From Nocardioides ginsengisegetis (GTDB taxonomy: Bacteria > Actinomycetota > Actinomycetes > Propionibacteriales > Nocardioidaceae): 64,000 nt of DNA. The stretch covers positions 2,837,001-2,901,000 of the forward strand of contig NZ_JACGXA010000001.1 in the NCBI RefSeq assembly GCF_014138045.1, given 5' to 3'. This document shows, piece by piece, positions 1-9,111 of the stretch; the stretch's first letter is position 1, and the number at the start of each line of letters is the position of its first letter. The notes beneath the pieces are model-generated. The model worked only from the letters and a program-made list of their open reading frames with translations, did no database searches and had not been told where the DNA came from. Position numbers and translations under genes: made by a program.

Positions 1-1572
1 GGAGAGGAATCGCACGGTCTCCGCCCCGGTGTTGTTGAGGAAGCCGGACGCGATGTCCATGACGTAGCGGCCACCCGCGGGGATGACGGTGCCGGCCGGG
101 ATCTGCTTGGGCGCCCCGCCGCCACCGGCGACGTCGTCGATGTAGAAGCCGCTGACGTCCACGGGCGCGGTGAGCGGGTTGTAGAGCTCGACCCACTCGG
201 TGCCCGTGCCCGAGGGGGCCATGAGGAACTCGTTGACCTTGACCTGGGTCGGGTCGCCGTTGGTGCCGGTGCCCGCGCCGGTGACGTAGCTGCGGGTACC
301 GGTGTCGTAGGTGACGGTGTAGCCCGAGCCGTTGGTGCCCGTCGTGACCAGGTGGATGGTGCCGCCGTGGTTGAACGTGCCCGAGTAGTCGATGGCCGCG
401 CCGGTCGTGTCCGTGGTGTCGCAGGGGTTGTTCATCATGTAGATGTCGGCCGCGATCGCCCGGTAGGTGTTGAGGGTGCGGTTGCCCGGGTGGCCGAACG
501 AGTTGGTGCCGCACGAGATCACGGTCATCTGCGGGTCCAGCGCGTTGACGTAGTTGGCCGACGAGGAGTGCGCCGAGCCGTGGTGGTTGGCGCGGAGGGT
601 CTCGACCTTGCCCATCTTGGTCAAGAGCTGCGACTCGACGTCGTTGTAGGTGTAGCCGTTGACCGACGAGGAGTACTCGCCGTCGCTGTCGCCGGCGGTC
701 GCGTAGTTGTAGGCGCCGTAGGTGAACTTCACGCCGATCGAGTAGTCGTTCTCGCTCGGCGGGTTGGCGTCGGTGGAGTGGTTGCCGCTGACCGGCGTGG
801 TGCCGTCGGCCTGCATCACGCCCTTGGCGTTGGCCTCCTCGATGGTGCCGGTGGCGCCGCCGAGGTCGATGCCCGGCCAGGTGCCGGTGTTGGTCAGGGT
901 GACGACCTTGCCCTCGATGTTGGCCCGGTCGGCCTGGCCGGCGGGTCCGTAGAGCCAGCAGATGAAGCGCTGGCCGGTCATGCTCGTGGTGCCGACGTTG
1001 TGCCAGGCCACCTCCGGCTCGGGGGCCGTCGAGGTGCCGGTGTCGCACTTCCCGTTGGAGTTCGCATCGGTCCAGGTGCCGCCGTCGTGGTCGATCAGGC
1101 TGCCGACGGTGAAGCCGAGGCCGCCGATGCTCGTCGGCGTCAGCAGCTGGTAGAGCCCGTTGCTGTAGGCCTGCGTGTCACCGGGGTTGCCGGCGTAGCC
1201 GATGTGGTCGAGGTGGTGGTGGCTGGCCATCACGTAGTCGAGGTGCACCGGGTTGGCGCCGGTGCCGCAGATCCCGCGGATCTGGGTGGCCACCGCGGTG
1301 GCGTTCGTGTTGACGCCCTTGGTGTTGTAGGCGTTCTCGCCCAGGTCGATGAGCATCGTCTTCCCGGTCGGGCCGACGAGGAGCTGGCTGTCGCCCTGGT
1401 CGACGTCGAACCAGTAGATGTTGAGCTGGCCCGGCGTCCACGTGCCCGAGGTCGAGCAGGCGGCCGCGTTGGGCACGGCCGCGTCCGCGGTGGAGGTGGG
1501 CACGAGGAGGGCGAGGAAGCCCAGAGCGAGGCTCAGGGCAAGCGTGATCGACACGCGCTGTGCACGAGGCAT
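1..1572 (-). CDS. Secreted metallo-beta-lactamase-fold protein with C-terminal lamin-tail domain (3' end cut by window)
   Basis: The visible 524 codons begin with a signal peptide (MPRAQRVSITLALSLALGFL, then LLVPTSTADA), so the protein is exported. A metallo-beta-lactamase domain follows, with the metal-binding motif ASHHHLDHIGY (HxHxDH) about 110 residues in and a later NHHGSAHSS element typical of ComEC-type lactamase domains. The last visible part (VKVNEFLMAPSGTGTEWVELYNP) is a lamin-tail (LTD) domain, common on secreted nucleases and hydrolases. Family knowledge suggests hydrolysis of a phosphodiester, possibly DNA or a nucleotide, outside the cell; the substrate is not visible. The gene runs off the left edge. 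A 125-base gap separates it from the upstream gene. Confidence 0.85.
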   Translation of the reverse strand, partial: MPRAQRVSITLALSLALGFLALLVPTSTADAAVPNAAACSTSGTWTPGQLNIYWFDVDQGDSQLLVGPTGKTMLIDLGENAYNTKGVNTNATAVATQIRGICGTGANPVHLDYVMASHHHLDHIGYAGNPGDTQAYSNGLYQLLTPTSIGGLGFTVGSLIDHDGGTWTDANSNGKCDTGTSTAPEPEVAWHNVGTTSMTGQRFICWLYGPAGQADRANIEGKVVTLTNTGTWPGIDLGGATGTIEEANAKGVMQADGTTPVSGNHSTDANPPSENDYSIGVKFTYGAYNYATAGDSDGEYSSSVNGYTYNDVESQLLTKMGKVETLRANHHGSAHSSSANYVNALDPQMTVISCGTNSFGHPGNRTLNTYRAIAADIYMMNNPCDTTDTTGAAIDYSGTFNHGGTIHLVTTGTNGSGYTVTYDTGTRSYVTGAGTGTNGDPTQVKVNEFLMAPSGTGTEWVELYNPLTAPVDVSGFYIDDVAGGGGAPKQIPAGTVIPAGGRYVMDIASGFLNNTGAETVRFLS

Positions 1573-1697
1573 GGGGATCTCCCGAGAGATGGCGCGGCGC
1601 GGGGGTACACCGGCGAGCCAGATCGTGGCGCATGCAGGGGGTCGTCGTACAGGGGTTGGGCGGTGCGAATTCGTGAACTTCGTGTGACGCGCGTGGG

Positions 1698-2405
1698 TCA
1701 GCGGCCGATCGCGATGACCGGGACCCGGGCCGGGTCGAGCCGGGCCATCAGCCTCCGGATGAAGGGGCGGGGCGCGCTCACGCAGCCGCCGGTCGCGCCG
1801 GAGCCGTTGACGTGCAGGAAGATCCCGGCGCCACGGTGCCGGACCTGGCGGTGGTTGAAGCTGGTGACGATCGACCACTCGTACTGCCGGGGGTAGTCCG
1901 TGAGCCGCTCGGAGGAGTTCGCGTCGCTGGCCGGGAGCCGCCAGCGGAAGCCGCCCTGCTCCTGGTTGCGGTAGCGGTTGTAGAAGTCCGAGGCGTTGTC
2001 CTGCACCCAGAAGTCGCCCCGGTGGATCCGCCGGTAGTCGATCTTCCAGACGTCCTTGGCCGCGTGTCGTCCGAACGCCCACGGGAGCCGGTAGGTGCCG
2101 AGCGGCGTGGTGCCGGTGCCCTGCCGGCGCTCGCGGCCGGGCACCAGCCCGCCGTACCCGATCCGGCCGTCGGTGGCGCGCATCCGCACCTGCCAGCCGT
2201 CCCTGTTCTTGACCCAGTAGGTGACCCGGGCGTGGTAGCCCCTCGTCCGGTTGACCGTGACGACCTGGCGGGTGCCGGGCCTCAGGGACACCTCGACGCC
2301 GTCGAGGCGTCGGGTCCGGGTGGCCGCGTCCGCCGGCGGTGCCGCCGTCAGGATCGGGAGCAGGGTGAGCAGCAGCGTGGTGGCCAGCAGGCCGATCCGG
2401 GTCAT
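1698..2405 (-). CDS. L,D-transpeptidase (YkuD-like) family secreted protein
   Basis: 235 residues. An N-terminal signal peptide (MTRIGLLATTLLLTLLPILT, ending near PPADA) sends it to the cell wall. The C-terminal motif IFLHVNGSGATGGCVSAP matches the YkuD H-x(n)-S/T-x-G-C signature, with H198 and the probable nucleophile C208. Members cross-link peptidoglycan or are related cysteine enzymes; the middle region is long and aromatic, so this is a divergent member. Its ATG overlaps the stop of the DNA ligase gene by four bases (ATGA), so the two are translationally coupled, an unexpected pairing of cell-wall and DNA-repair functions. Confidence 0.8.
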   Translation of the reverse strand: MTRIGLLATTLLLTLLPILTAAPPADAATRTRRLDGVEVSLRPGTRQVVTVNRTRGYHARVTYWVKNRDGWQVRMRATDGRIGYGGLVPGRERRQGTGTTPLGTYRLPWAFGRHAAKDVWKIDYRRIHRGDFWVQDNASDFYNRYRNQEQGGFRWRLPASDANSSERLTDYPRQYEWSIVTSFNHRQVRHRGAGIFLHVNGSGATGGCVSAPRPFIRRLMARLDPARVPVIAIGR

Positions 2406-3328
2406 GCGTCCTCCGCGAGGTCCTCGGGCGTCAGATCGGCCCGGAGCCCGCGGAAGGAGGGCTGCCGCAGCCGCTGCTGCGACGAGAGGCCGAGGGCCTC
2501 CACGTCGACGACCAGCACCGGCTCGACCCACCGGGTCCCGAGGGCGTCCAGCCGCGGCACCTCGTCGACGAAGGGCGAGTCGGCGCGGGCGAGCGGCTCG
2601 AGCAGCTCCCGCAGGACCGGACCCTTCGCGCCGGCGATGCCGCTGCCGACCCGGCCACGGTAGACCAGCCCCTGGCTCGTCGGCTCCCCCACCAGCAGCG
2701 CGCCGAGACGGTGGGCCGAGTCGGTCTCCGGCCGCCAGCCGCCCACGACGTACGACGCGCGCCGCCGGTGCGGGAACTTCAGCCAGTGCGGGCTGCGCTG
2801 ACCGAACTCGTAGCGGGAGGCGAGCCGCTTGCTGACGATGCCCTCGAGACCCTGCTCGCGAGTGGCCTCGAAGAGCATGTCGCCGTCGTCGTACGTGCCG
2901 GGCACCTGCCAGTGCACGTCGGCGAGGCCCAGGCCCAGCAGGGCCTCGCGACGGACCGACAACGGCTCGCGGGACAGGTCGCGGCCGTCGAGACGGACCA
3001 GGTCGAAGACGAGATAGGTCACCGGACGGCGTTGGACCAGCTTGGCCGCCCGCGTCGGGCTCTTCACGTGCATCCGGTCGGCGAGCGCGCCGAAGCTCGG
3101 CCGGCCCTCGTCGAAGGCGACGACCTCGCCGTCGAGCAGGAGGTCGCGGCCGGCCAGGCCGTGCAGCTCGGGGAAGGTGACGGTCACGTCGTTCTCGTTG
3201 CGCGAGGTGAGGCGGACCCCGCGCGGGGACGCGTCGGCGAGGATGCGCATGCCGTCCCACTTCACCTCGTGCGTCCAGCTCTCCCCCGTGGGGACGTGGA
3301 CACCGCGAGTGGCGAGCATGGGGCGCAT
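2402..3328 (-). CDS. ATP-dependent DNA ligase, LigD ligase-domain type
   Basis: 308 residues. The adenylation motif EVKWDGMR puts the nucleophilic lysine at K23, and the start MRPMLAT is typical of the ligase domain of bacterial LigD. The family seals double-strand breaks in non-homologous end joining using ATP. The polymerase and nuclease domains of full LigD are absent, so they must be separate or missing. The start at 3328 is the only in-frame ATG that gives a normal N-terminus. It is divergent from ku with only 31 bases between the start codons, so both promoters must lie in that gap or overlap the genes. Confidence 0.9.
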   Translation of the reverse strand: MRPMLATRGVHVPTGESWTHEVKWDGMRILADASPRGVRLTSRNENDVTVTFPELHGLAGRDLLLDGEVVAFDEGRPSFGALADRMHVKSPTRAAKLVQRRPVTYLVFDLVRLDGRDLSREPLSVRREALLGLGLADVHWQVPGTYDDGDMLFEATREQGLEGIVSKRLASRYEFGQRSPHWLKFPHRRRASYVVGGWRPETDSAHRLGALLVGEPTSQGLVYRGRVGSGIAGAKGPVLRELLEPLARADSPFVDEVPRLDALGTRWVEPVLVVDVEALGLSSQQRLRQPSFRGLRADLTPEDLAEDA

Positions 3329-3359
3329 GGGGCCATCCTGCCGTGACAAACTGTTCGGC

Positions 3360-4256
3360 ATGCGAGCGATCTGGAAGGGCGCCGTCAGCTTCGGGCTGGT
3401 GAGTGTTCCCGTGAAGCTGTACTCCGCGACCGAGTCGCACGACGTGTCGTTCCGGCAGGTCCACGCCAAGGACGGCGGCCGCATCAAGTACCAGCGCATC
3501 TGCTCCATCGACGGCGAGGAGGTGGCCTACGCCGACATCGCCAAGGGCTACGAGACCGAGGACGGCGAGATGGTCATCCTCACCGACGACGACATGGCCG
3601 AGCTGCCGTCGACGTCGTCGCGCGAGATCGCCGTCGAGAAGTTCGTGCCGAGCGACCAGATCGACCCGATGCTCTTCGAGAAGTCCTACTACCTCGAGCC
3701 CGAGAAGACCGGCGCCAAGCCCTACGCCCTGCTCCGCCAGGCGCTCCTCGACGCCGATCGGATGGCCGTGGTGACCGTGGCGCTGCGCCAGCGCACGACC
3801 GTGGCGGTGCTCCGCGTCCGCGAGGACGTGATCGTGCTCCAGACCATGATGTGGCCCGACGAGATCCGGCAGCCCGACTTCAGCATCGACATCGGAGAGG
3901 TCAAGGACGCCGAGGTCGCGATGGCCAACATGCTGGTCGAGACGCTGGCCGGCGACTTCGACCCCAGCGAGTTCGAGGACGACTACGCCGAGGCCGTCGA
4001 ATCGCTGGTGAAGGCCAAGATCGAGGGCGGCGAGGTCAAGAAGACCCCGACGTCGACGAAGTCCTCCGGCGAGGTGGTCGACCTGCTCGCCGCGCTGCAG
4101 CGCTCCGTCGAGGCCGCCAAGACCGCGCGGGGCGAGGCGACCGACGAAACATCCGACGACGACTCGAAGCCGGCCGCGAAGAAGTCCACGACCAAGAAGA
4201 CCGCCGCCAAGAAGACCGCCGCCAAGAAGACCGCCGCCAAGAAGAAGGCCAGCTGA
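3360..4256 (+). CDS. ku: Non-homologous end joining protein Ku
   Basis: 298 residues. The start MRAIWKGAVSFGLVSVPVKL is diagnostic of bacterial Ku, which forms a homodimeric ring on DNA ends and recruits LigD. The core Ku beta-barrel spans about residues 1-250. The C-terminus is a lysine/alanine tail of repeated AAKKT units (about residues 275-298), like the basic tails of mycobacterial Ku that bind DNA. It lies back to back with the ligase gene. Its TGA shares a base with the ATG of the next gene (TGATG), so the VOC protein is translationally coupled. Confidence 0.97.
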   Translation: MRAIWKGAVSFGLVSVPVKLYSATESHDVSFRQVHAKDGGRIKYQRICSIDGEEVAYADIAKGYETEDGEMVILTDDDMAELPSTSSREIAVEKFVPSDQIDPMLFEKSYYLEPEKTGAKPYALLRQALLDADRMAVVTVALRQRTTVAVLRVREDVIVLQTMMWPDEIRQPDFSIDIGEVKDAEVAMANMLVETLAGDFDPSEFEDDYAEAVESLVKAKIEGGEVKKTPTSTKSSGEVVDLLAALQRSVEAAKTARGEATDETSDDDSKPAAKKSTTKKTAAKKTAAKKTAAKKKAS

Positions 4257-5023
4257 TGGAGCACACCGTCGTCCCCGGAGAGCCCTGCTGGATCGAGCTG
4301 TTCACGCCCGACTCCGACGCCGCAGCAGACTTCTACGGCGCCCTCTTCGGCTGGACCGCGACTCCGGCCCAGGAGGAGTTCGGCGGCTACCGCATGTTCC
4401 TGCGCGGCGACCAGCCGATCGCGGGCCTGATGGCCAACGACGGCAGCGCCGGCAGCCCGAGCGCCTGGTCGGTCTACCTCGCCAGCGACGACGTCTCTTC
4501 GACCGCCGACAAGGCGCGCGCGGCCGGCGGCACCGTCGTGGCCGAGCCGATGCCGGTGGGCGACCTCGGCCACATGGTGGTGCTCCTGGACCCGGCCGGC
4601 GCCCTGATCGGCGGCTGGCAGCCCGGCACGTTCCCCGGCTTCATCACCCGCAACGAGGTCGGCGCACCGGCGTGGTTCGAGACGCTGAGCAAGCAGTACG
4701 ACGCGGTCGTGCCGTTCTACCGCGACGTGTTCGGGTGGGACACCCACACGATGAGCGACGTGCCGGAGTTCCGCTACACCACGCTGGGCCAGGACGAGAA
4801 CGCCCGGGCCGGGATCATGGACGGGACGACGTTCCTGGGCGACCAGCCCTCGCGCTGGCAGTTCTACATCCAGGTCGAGGACACCGACGCGACCACCGCC
4901 CAGGCCGTGGAGCTCGGCGCGACGCTGCTCCAGCCGGTCGACGACACGCCGTACGGCCGTCTGGGCATGCTGCAGGACCCGGCCGGCGTGCTGTTCCTGC
5001 TGATGGGGCCGACGAAGGACTAA
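4256..5023 (+). CDS. VOC family protein with two glyoxalase-like domains
   Basis: 255 residues. Two tandem vicinal-oxygen-chelate domains are visible: WIELFTPDSDAAADFYGALF at residues 10-30 and WFETLSKQYDAVVPFYRDVF near residue 140, each ending in an LxDPAG motif (LLDPAGALIGGWQ and MLQDPAGVLFLL). Relatives are often annotated as glyoxalase/bleomycin-resistance or hydroxylase-like proteins; the substrate is unknown. It is coupled to ku by a TGATG overlap. Its TAA stop overlaps the TAG stop of the convergent SDR gene at 5020-5023. Confidence 0.85.
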   Translation: MEHTVVPGEPCWIELFTPDSDAAADFYGALFGWTATPAQEEFGGYRMFLRGDQPIAGLMANDGSAGSPSAWSVYLASDDVSSTADKARAAGGTVVAEPMPVGDLGHMVVLLDPAGALIGGWQPGTFPGFITRNEVGAPAWFETLSKQYDAVVPFYRDVFGWDTHTMSDVPEFRYTTLGQDENARAGIMDGTTFLGDQPSRWQFYIQVEDTDATTAQAVELGATLLQPVDDTPYGRLGMLQDPAGVLFLLMGPTKD

Positions 5024-5844
5024 CGCGTGCCGCGGGCCGCGGCGGTGTCCGGCGTACGCCGGTGCAGCCGGTTCATCCCGGCGTCGCTCAGCCGCGGCGC
5101 GAGCACCGTGAGGAGCTCGCCGGGCGTGCCGAGCGGGTGGTTGACCGTGACCGGCCGCTCCCGGAGGGCCCGCTCGACCAGGGCGGCTGCCTCGTCGACG
5201 TCGAGCTGACGGCGGTCCTCGGCGCCGCCGGTCGGCACCAGCATCGGGGTGCGGACCGCGCCGAGACGCATGTTGGTGAAGGTGACCCCGTCGGCCAGCG
5301 TCTCCCGGGCCGCGACCCGGGACCACGTGTCGAGCGCGGACTTGGAGGCGAGGTAGGCCGAGAACTTCGGCGCGCGCAGCTGGACGCCCCACGAGAGCAC
5401 GTTGACGACGTGGCCGAAGCCCCGCTCCCGCATCCCCGGGAGCAGCGCCAGGGTGAGCCGCACGGGTGCGAAGAAGTTGATCGCCATCGTCCGTTCCACG
5501 TCGTGGAAGCGGTCGGTCGAGAGGGCGAGCGAGCGCCGGATCGAGCGGCCGGCGTTGTTGACCAGGAAGTCGACGCCCCCGTGGTCGGCGGTCACCCGCG
5601 CGACCAGGTCGGCGACCGCGTCGGCGTCGGTGAGGTCGGCCGGGTGGACGTGCGCGTGCTCGAGCCCGGCGGCCGCGGCCTCGAGCTGGTCGGCACGACG
5701 GGCGACCAGGATCGTGGTCGCGCCAGCGGCCGAGACCCGGCGGGCCGTCGCCGCACCGATGCCCGACGACGCGCCGGTCACGAGGACCGTCCGGCCGGCC
5801 AGCTCCACCGGCCGTCGGCGGCCGGCGAGGCGGTAGCGGGTCAC
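5020..5844 (-). CDS. Short-chain dehydrogenase/reductase
   Basis: 274 residues. A Rossmann cofactor motif (VTGASSGIG, about residues 22-30), NNAG (near residue 100) and the catalytic YLASK (Tyr/Lys pair) place it in the classical SDR family, which oxidises or reduces carbonyl/hydroxyl groups with NAD(P)H. The GTG start at 5844 overlaps the amidase stop by four bases (GTGA), supporting this start and a two-gene operon with the amidase. The substrate is not predictable from sequence. Confidence 0.9.
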   Translation of the reverse strand: MTRYRLAGRRRPVELAGRTVLVTGASSGIGAATARRVSAAGATTILVARRADQLEAAAAGLEHAHVHPADLTDADAVADLVARVTADHGGVDFLVNNAGRSIRRSLALSTDRFHDVERTMAINFFAPVRLTLALLPGMRERGFGHVVNVLSWGVQLRAPKFSAYLASKSALDTWSRVAARETLADGVTFTNMRLGAVRTPMLVPTGGAEDRRQLDVDEAAALVERALRERPVTVNHPLGTPGELLTVLAPRLSDAGMNRLHRRTPDTAAARGTR

Positions 5845-7241
5845 GCCTCGTCGCCGGCCACGAGCGGCCAGGGTCGGGCCTGCTCGATCTGGGCGGCCAG
5901 GCTGAACAGGGTGGCCTCGTCGTCCGTGCGGCCGACGAGCTGGACGCTCAGCGGGAGGCCGTCGGGGCCGGTGCCGCACGGGACGGCCGCGGCCGGGTTG
6001 CCGGCGACGTTCCAGAGCGCGGCGTAGGCGATCGCGGGCATCGCACGGAGCGAGGCCAGGACCGTGCCGACGCCGTCCAGGCGGCCGACCACCGGCGGGC
6101 GGTGCGCGATCGTCGGGGTGAGCAGGACGTCGATGTCCTCGAAGACCCGGTTGGCCTTGGCCGAGACCTTCTCGGTCTCCTTCAGCGCCCAGTCGATGAC
6201 GCCCTGGCGGACCCACGTGCCGAGCCGGTAGGTCTCGCGGGTGCGGCGCTCGAGCCGCTCGTAGTGCTCCACCGCGTCGGCCTCGGTGCGGATGCCGGCG
6301 AAGAACTGCGGCACGAACGCGGCTGTCGGGTCGGGATAACGCGGGTCGACCTCGCGGACGTCGTGGCCCGCGTCGGCCAGCAGTCGCGCCATGTCCGCGA
6401 CCGCCTGGACGTGGAGCGGGTCGGGCTTCACGCCGAGCGTGACGGGCTTGGTCGTCCAGCCGATCCGCAGCCGGCCGGGCCCGCGCTGCGCGGCCGCCAC
6501 GAACGGCTCGTCTCCCCCGGCCCGGTAGAGGTCGGTCGGGACGTTGCCCCGGATGGCGTCGTAGACGATCGCGCTGTCGAGGACCGTGCGGGTCAGCGGG
6601 CCGGCGGTGCCGAGCGCCCACCACAGGTGCGGCTGGGGTGCGGTGGTGACGCGGCCGCGCTGGGGCTTGAGGCCGAACAGGCCGCAGCAGGCGCTGGGGA
6701 TCCGGATCGAGCCGCCCCCGTCGCCGCCGATCGCGACCGGGACCAGACCGGCCGAGACCGCAGCCGCCGTGCCGCCGCTGGAGCCGCCGGGCGTGCGGGT
6801 GCGGTCCCACGGGTTGCGGGTGATGCCGCGCGACGCGGACTCGGTGTAGGGGAACGCCCCGAACTCCGGCATCGTGGTCTTGCCGACGATCACGGCACCG
6901 GCGGCGCGGAGGCGTCGTACGAGCTCGGCGTCGGCGGACGCCGGCGTCGTGTTGGCCTCGCCTCCGAACGTCGTCACCGTGCCGGCGACGTCGATCTCCT
7001 CCTTGATGGCGATCGGTACGCCGTGCAGCGGGCCGGGCGTCGCGCCGCCCGCCACGGCCGCGTCGCGCTCGGTCGCCTCGGCGCGCGCCTGCTCACCCAG
7101 CACGACCGAGAACGCGTTGAGCGCCGGGTCGCGTTCGGTGATCCGGGCCAACGCCTCCTCGACCACCACCCGGGCGGTCAGGTCACCGGAGGCGGTGAGG
7201 CGGGCGGTCTCGGCGGCGCTGGTGCGGGACAGGTCGGTCAC
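5841..7241 (-). CDS. Amidase (amidase signature family)
   Basis: 466 residues, normal for the family. The catalytic triad is visible: Lys80 in GVPIAIKEE, the cis-Ser154 in TPGGSSGG, and the nucleophile Ser178 in GGDGGGSIRIPS. Such enzymes hydrolyse carboxylic amides. It is not clearly GatA, since no gatB or gatC is adjacent and the C-terminal half differs. It is transcribed before and coupled to the SDR gene, so a small catabolic operon is likely. The substrate is unknown. Confidence 0.92.
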   Translation of the reverse strand: MTDLSRTSAAETARLTASGDLTARVVVEEALARITERDPALNAFSVVLGEQARAEATERDAAVAGGATPGPLHGVPIAIKEEIDVAGTVTTFGGEANTTPASADAELVRRLRAAGAVIVGKTTMPEFGAFPYTESASRGITRNPWDRTRTPGGSSGGTAAAVSAGLVPVAIGGDGGGSIRIPSACCGLFGLKPQRGRVTTAPQPHLWWALGTAGPLTRTVLDSAIVYDAIRGNVPTDLYRAGGDEPFVAAAQRGPGRLRIGWTTKPVTLGVKPDPLHVQAVADMARLLADAGHDVREVDPRYPDPTAAFVPQFFAGIRTEADAVEHYERLERRTRETYRLGTWVRQGVIDWALKETEKVSAKANRVFEDIDVLLTPTIAHRPPVVGRLDGVGTVLASLRAMPAIAYAALWNVAGNPAAAVPCGTGPDGLPLSVQLVGRTDDEATLFSLAAQIEQARPWPLVAGDEA

Positions 7242-7257
7242 TCGGGCAGCGTAGCGA

Positions 7258-9111
7258 TCACGCGAGCGAGTCGAGCCAGGCCTGGTGCAAGTCCGAGAAG
7301 CGGCCCTCGCCGCCGGCGATGAGATCGGCCGGCGTGCCGTCCTCGACGATCCGGCCGTGCTCCATGACGAGCACCCGATCCGCGATCTCGACGGTGGAGA
7401 GCCGGTGGGCGATGATCACGGCGGTCCGGCCGGCCAGGACGGTGCGTAGCGCGTGCTGAACCAGCCGCTCGGAGGGCACGTCGAGCGAGGAGGTGGCCTC
7501 GTCGAGGATGAGGACGGCCGGGTCGGCGAGGAACGCCCGCGCGAAGGCGACGAGCTGGCGCTGGCCGGCGGACAGCCGGCCGCCGCGGTTGGCGACGTCG
7601 GTGTCGTAGCCGTGCGGGAGCGCGGCGATGAAGTCGTGGGCACCGATCGCGCGCGCGGCCTCCTCCACCTGCTCCATCGTGGCGTCGGGGCGGCCGAAGC
7701 GGATGTTGTCGGCCACGGTGCCGGAGAAGAGGTAGTTCTCCTGGGTGACCATCACGACCGCGTCGCGCAGGGTGTCCGAGGCCAGGTGGCGTACGTCGAT
7801 CCCGTCCAGCAGCACGCGGCCACGGACCGGGTCGTAGAACCGGGTCGCCAGCTTGGCCAGCGTGGTCTTGCCCGCGCCGGTCGTGCCGACCAGGGCCAGC
7901 GTCTGTCCCGCGGGCACCGTCAGGTCGAGGTCGGGCAGGACGGGGATGTCGTCGACGTAGGAGAACGACACGTGGTCGAAGCGCACCTCGCCGCGCGCCC
8001 CCTCGAGCGGGACCGGGTCCGTGGGCTCGGGCACCCCGGGCTCCTCCTCGAGCACGCCGGAGAGCTTCTCCAGGGCGGCCGAGGCGGACTGGAAGGTGTT
8101 GTAGAACTGCGAGATCTCCATCATCGGCTCGAAGAACTGGCGCAGGTAGAGCAGGAACGCCGCGAGCACGCCGACGGTGACCTCGCCGTGGTAGGCCCGG
8201 AAGGCGCCGTAGAGGAGCACGACGCCGATCGTGACGTTGCCGATCAGCTTGATGCCCGGCATGAACCACGCGACGAGCCGGAAGGCGTCGAGGTTGGCGA
8301 GGCGGTACTGGTCGTTGACGTCGTCGAAGATCTCCTGGTTGCGACCCTCGCGACGGAAGGCCTGCACCGCGCGGATGCCGCCCATCGACTCCACGAAGTG
8401 CACGATCACCAGCGCGACCTTCTCGCGGGTGACGCGGTAGCTGCGCGCGGACTCCTTGCGGAACCAGTTGGTCAGCCAGGCCAGGAACGGGCCGCACACC
8501 AGCGCGACCAGGCCGAGCCGGACGTCGAGGAAGAGGAGCAGCCCGGCGGTGCCGACCAGGGTCAGCGCGGCCGTGACGAGGCCGTCGAACCCGGTCTCGA
8601 GCATCTCGTAGATCGCGTCGACGTCGGAGGTCTGCCGCGAGATCACCCGGCCCGAGGTGTAGCTGTCGTGGAAGGCGGGGCTCAGCGCCTGGAACTGGCG
8701 GAACACCCGCCGCCGGATCTCGAAGAGGATGTCCTGGCCGATCTGGCCCGACCGCACGAGGAAGAGGTTGCGGGCGACCGCCTGGGTCAGCGTCGCCACC
8801 AGCATGATGCCGACGATGACGAGCAGCGGCCCGGTGTCCCCGGTCGCCCGGATCGGCCCGATGCCGGTGTCGATGCCCTCCTTGACGAGGTAGGGGATCG
8901 AGAGGCGCGCGGCGTTCTCGACCACGACGATGACCACGAGCAGCTGGATCGCGCGCTTGTAGGGCGCGAGCATGTCGCGCAGCAGCCGCCGCGACCGGCC
9001 GGCGAGCCGGACCGTCGTCTCCTGGGTCAGCTCCTCGGTGATGTCGTCGGCCGCCACCCCGCGCCACTCCTGGGGCTTCTGGTCCTGCTGCTGGTCCTGC
9101 ACCTGCGTCAT
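7258..9111 (-). CDS. ABC exporter half-transporter, catalytically canonical Walker B subunit
   Basis: 617 residues: a glutamine-rich cytoplasmic N-terminus, six membrane segments (about residues 60-340), then a nucleotide-binding domain with Walker A GTTGAGKTT, signature LSAGQ (one residue off the LSGGQ consensus) and Walker B LILDEATSSLD with the catalytic Glu. It is the second gene of the pair, and its ATG overlaps the first subunit's stop (ATGA). The two probably form one heterodimeric type IV exporter of lipids, drugs or peptides. Confidence 0.93.
   Translation of the reverse strand: MTQVQDQQQDQKPQEWRGVAADDITEELTQETTVRLAGRSRRLLRDMLAPYKRAIQLLVVIVVVENAARLSIPYLVKEGIDTGIGPIRATGDTGPLLVIVGIMLVATLTQAVARNLFLVRSGQIGQDILFEIRRRVFRQFQALSPAFHDSYTSGRVISRQTSDVDAIYEMLETGFDGLVTAALTLVGTAGLLLFLDVRLGLVALVCGPFLAWLTNWFRKESARSYRVTREKVALVIVHFVESMGGIRAVQAFRREGRNQEIFDDVNDQYRLANLDAFRLVAWFMPGIKLIGNVTIGVVLLYGAFRAYHGEVTVGVLAAFLLYLRQFFEPMMEISQFYNTFQSASAALEKLSGVLEEEPGVPEPTDPVPLEGARGEVRFDHVSFSYVDDIPVLPDLDLTVPAGQTLALVGTTGAGKTTLAKLATRFYDPVRGRVLLDGIDVRHLASDTLRDAVVMVTQENYLFSGTVADNIRFGRPDATMEQVEEAARAIGAHDFIAALPHGYDTDVANRGGRLSAGQRQLVAFARAFLADPAVLILDEATSSLDVPSERLVQHALRTVLAGRTAVIIAHRLSTVEIADRVLVMEHGRIVEDGTPADLIAGGEGRFSDLHQAWLDSLA

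Noticed and set aside
5841..7241. Amidase as GatA of the tRNA-dependent amidotransferase
   Set aside because: No gatB or gatC neighbour and the C-terminal half is unlike GatA; a generic amidase is safer, although the archaeal-type AspRS makes a Gat complex elsewhere likely.
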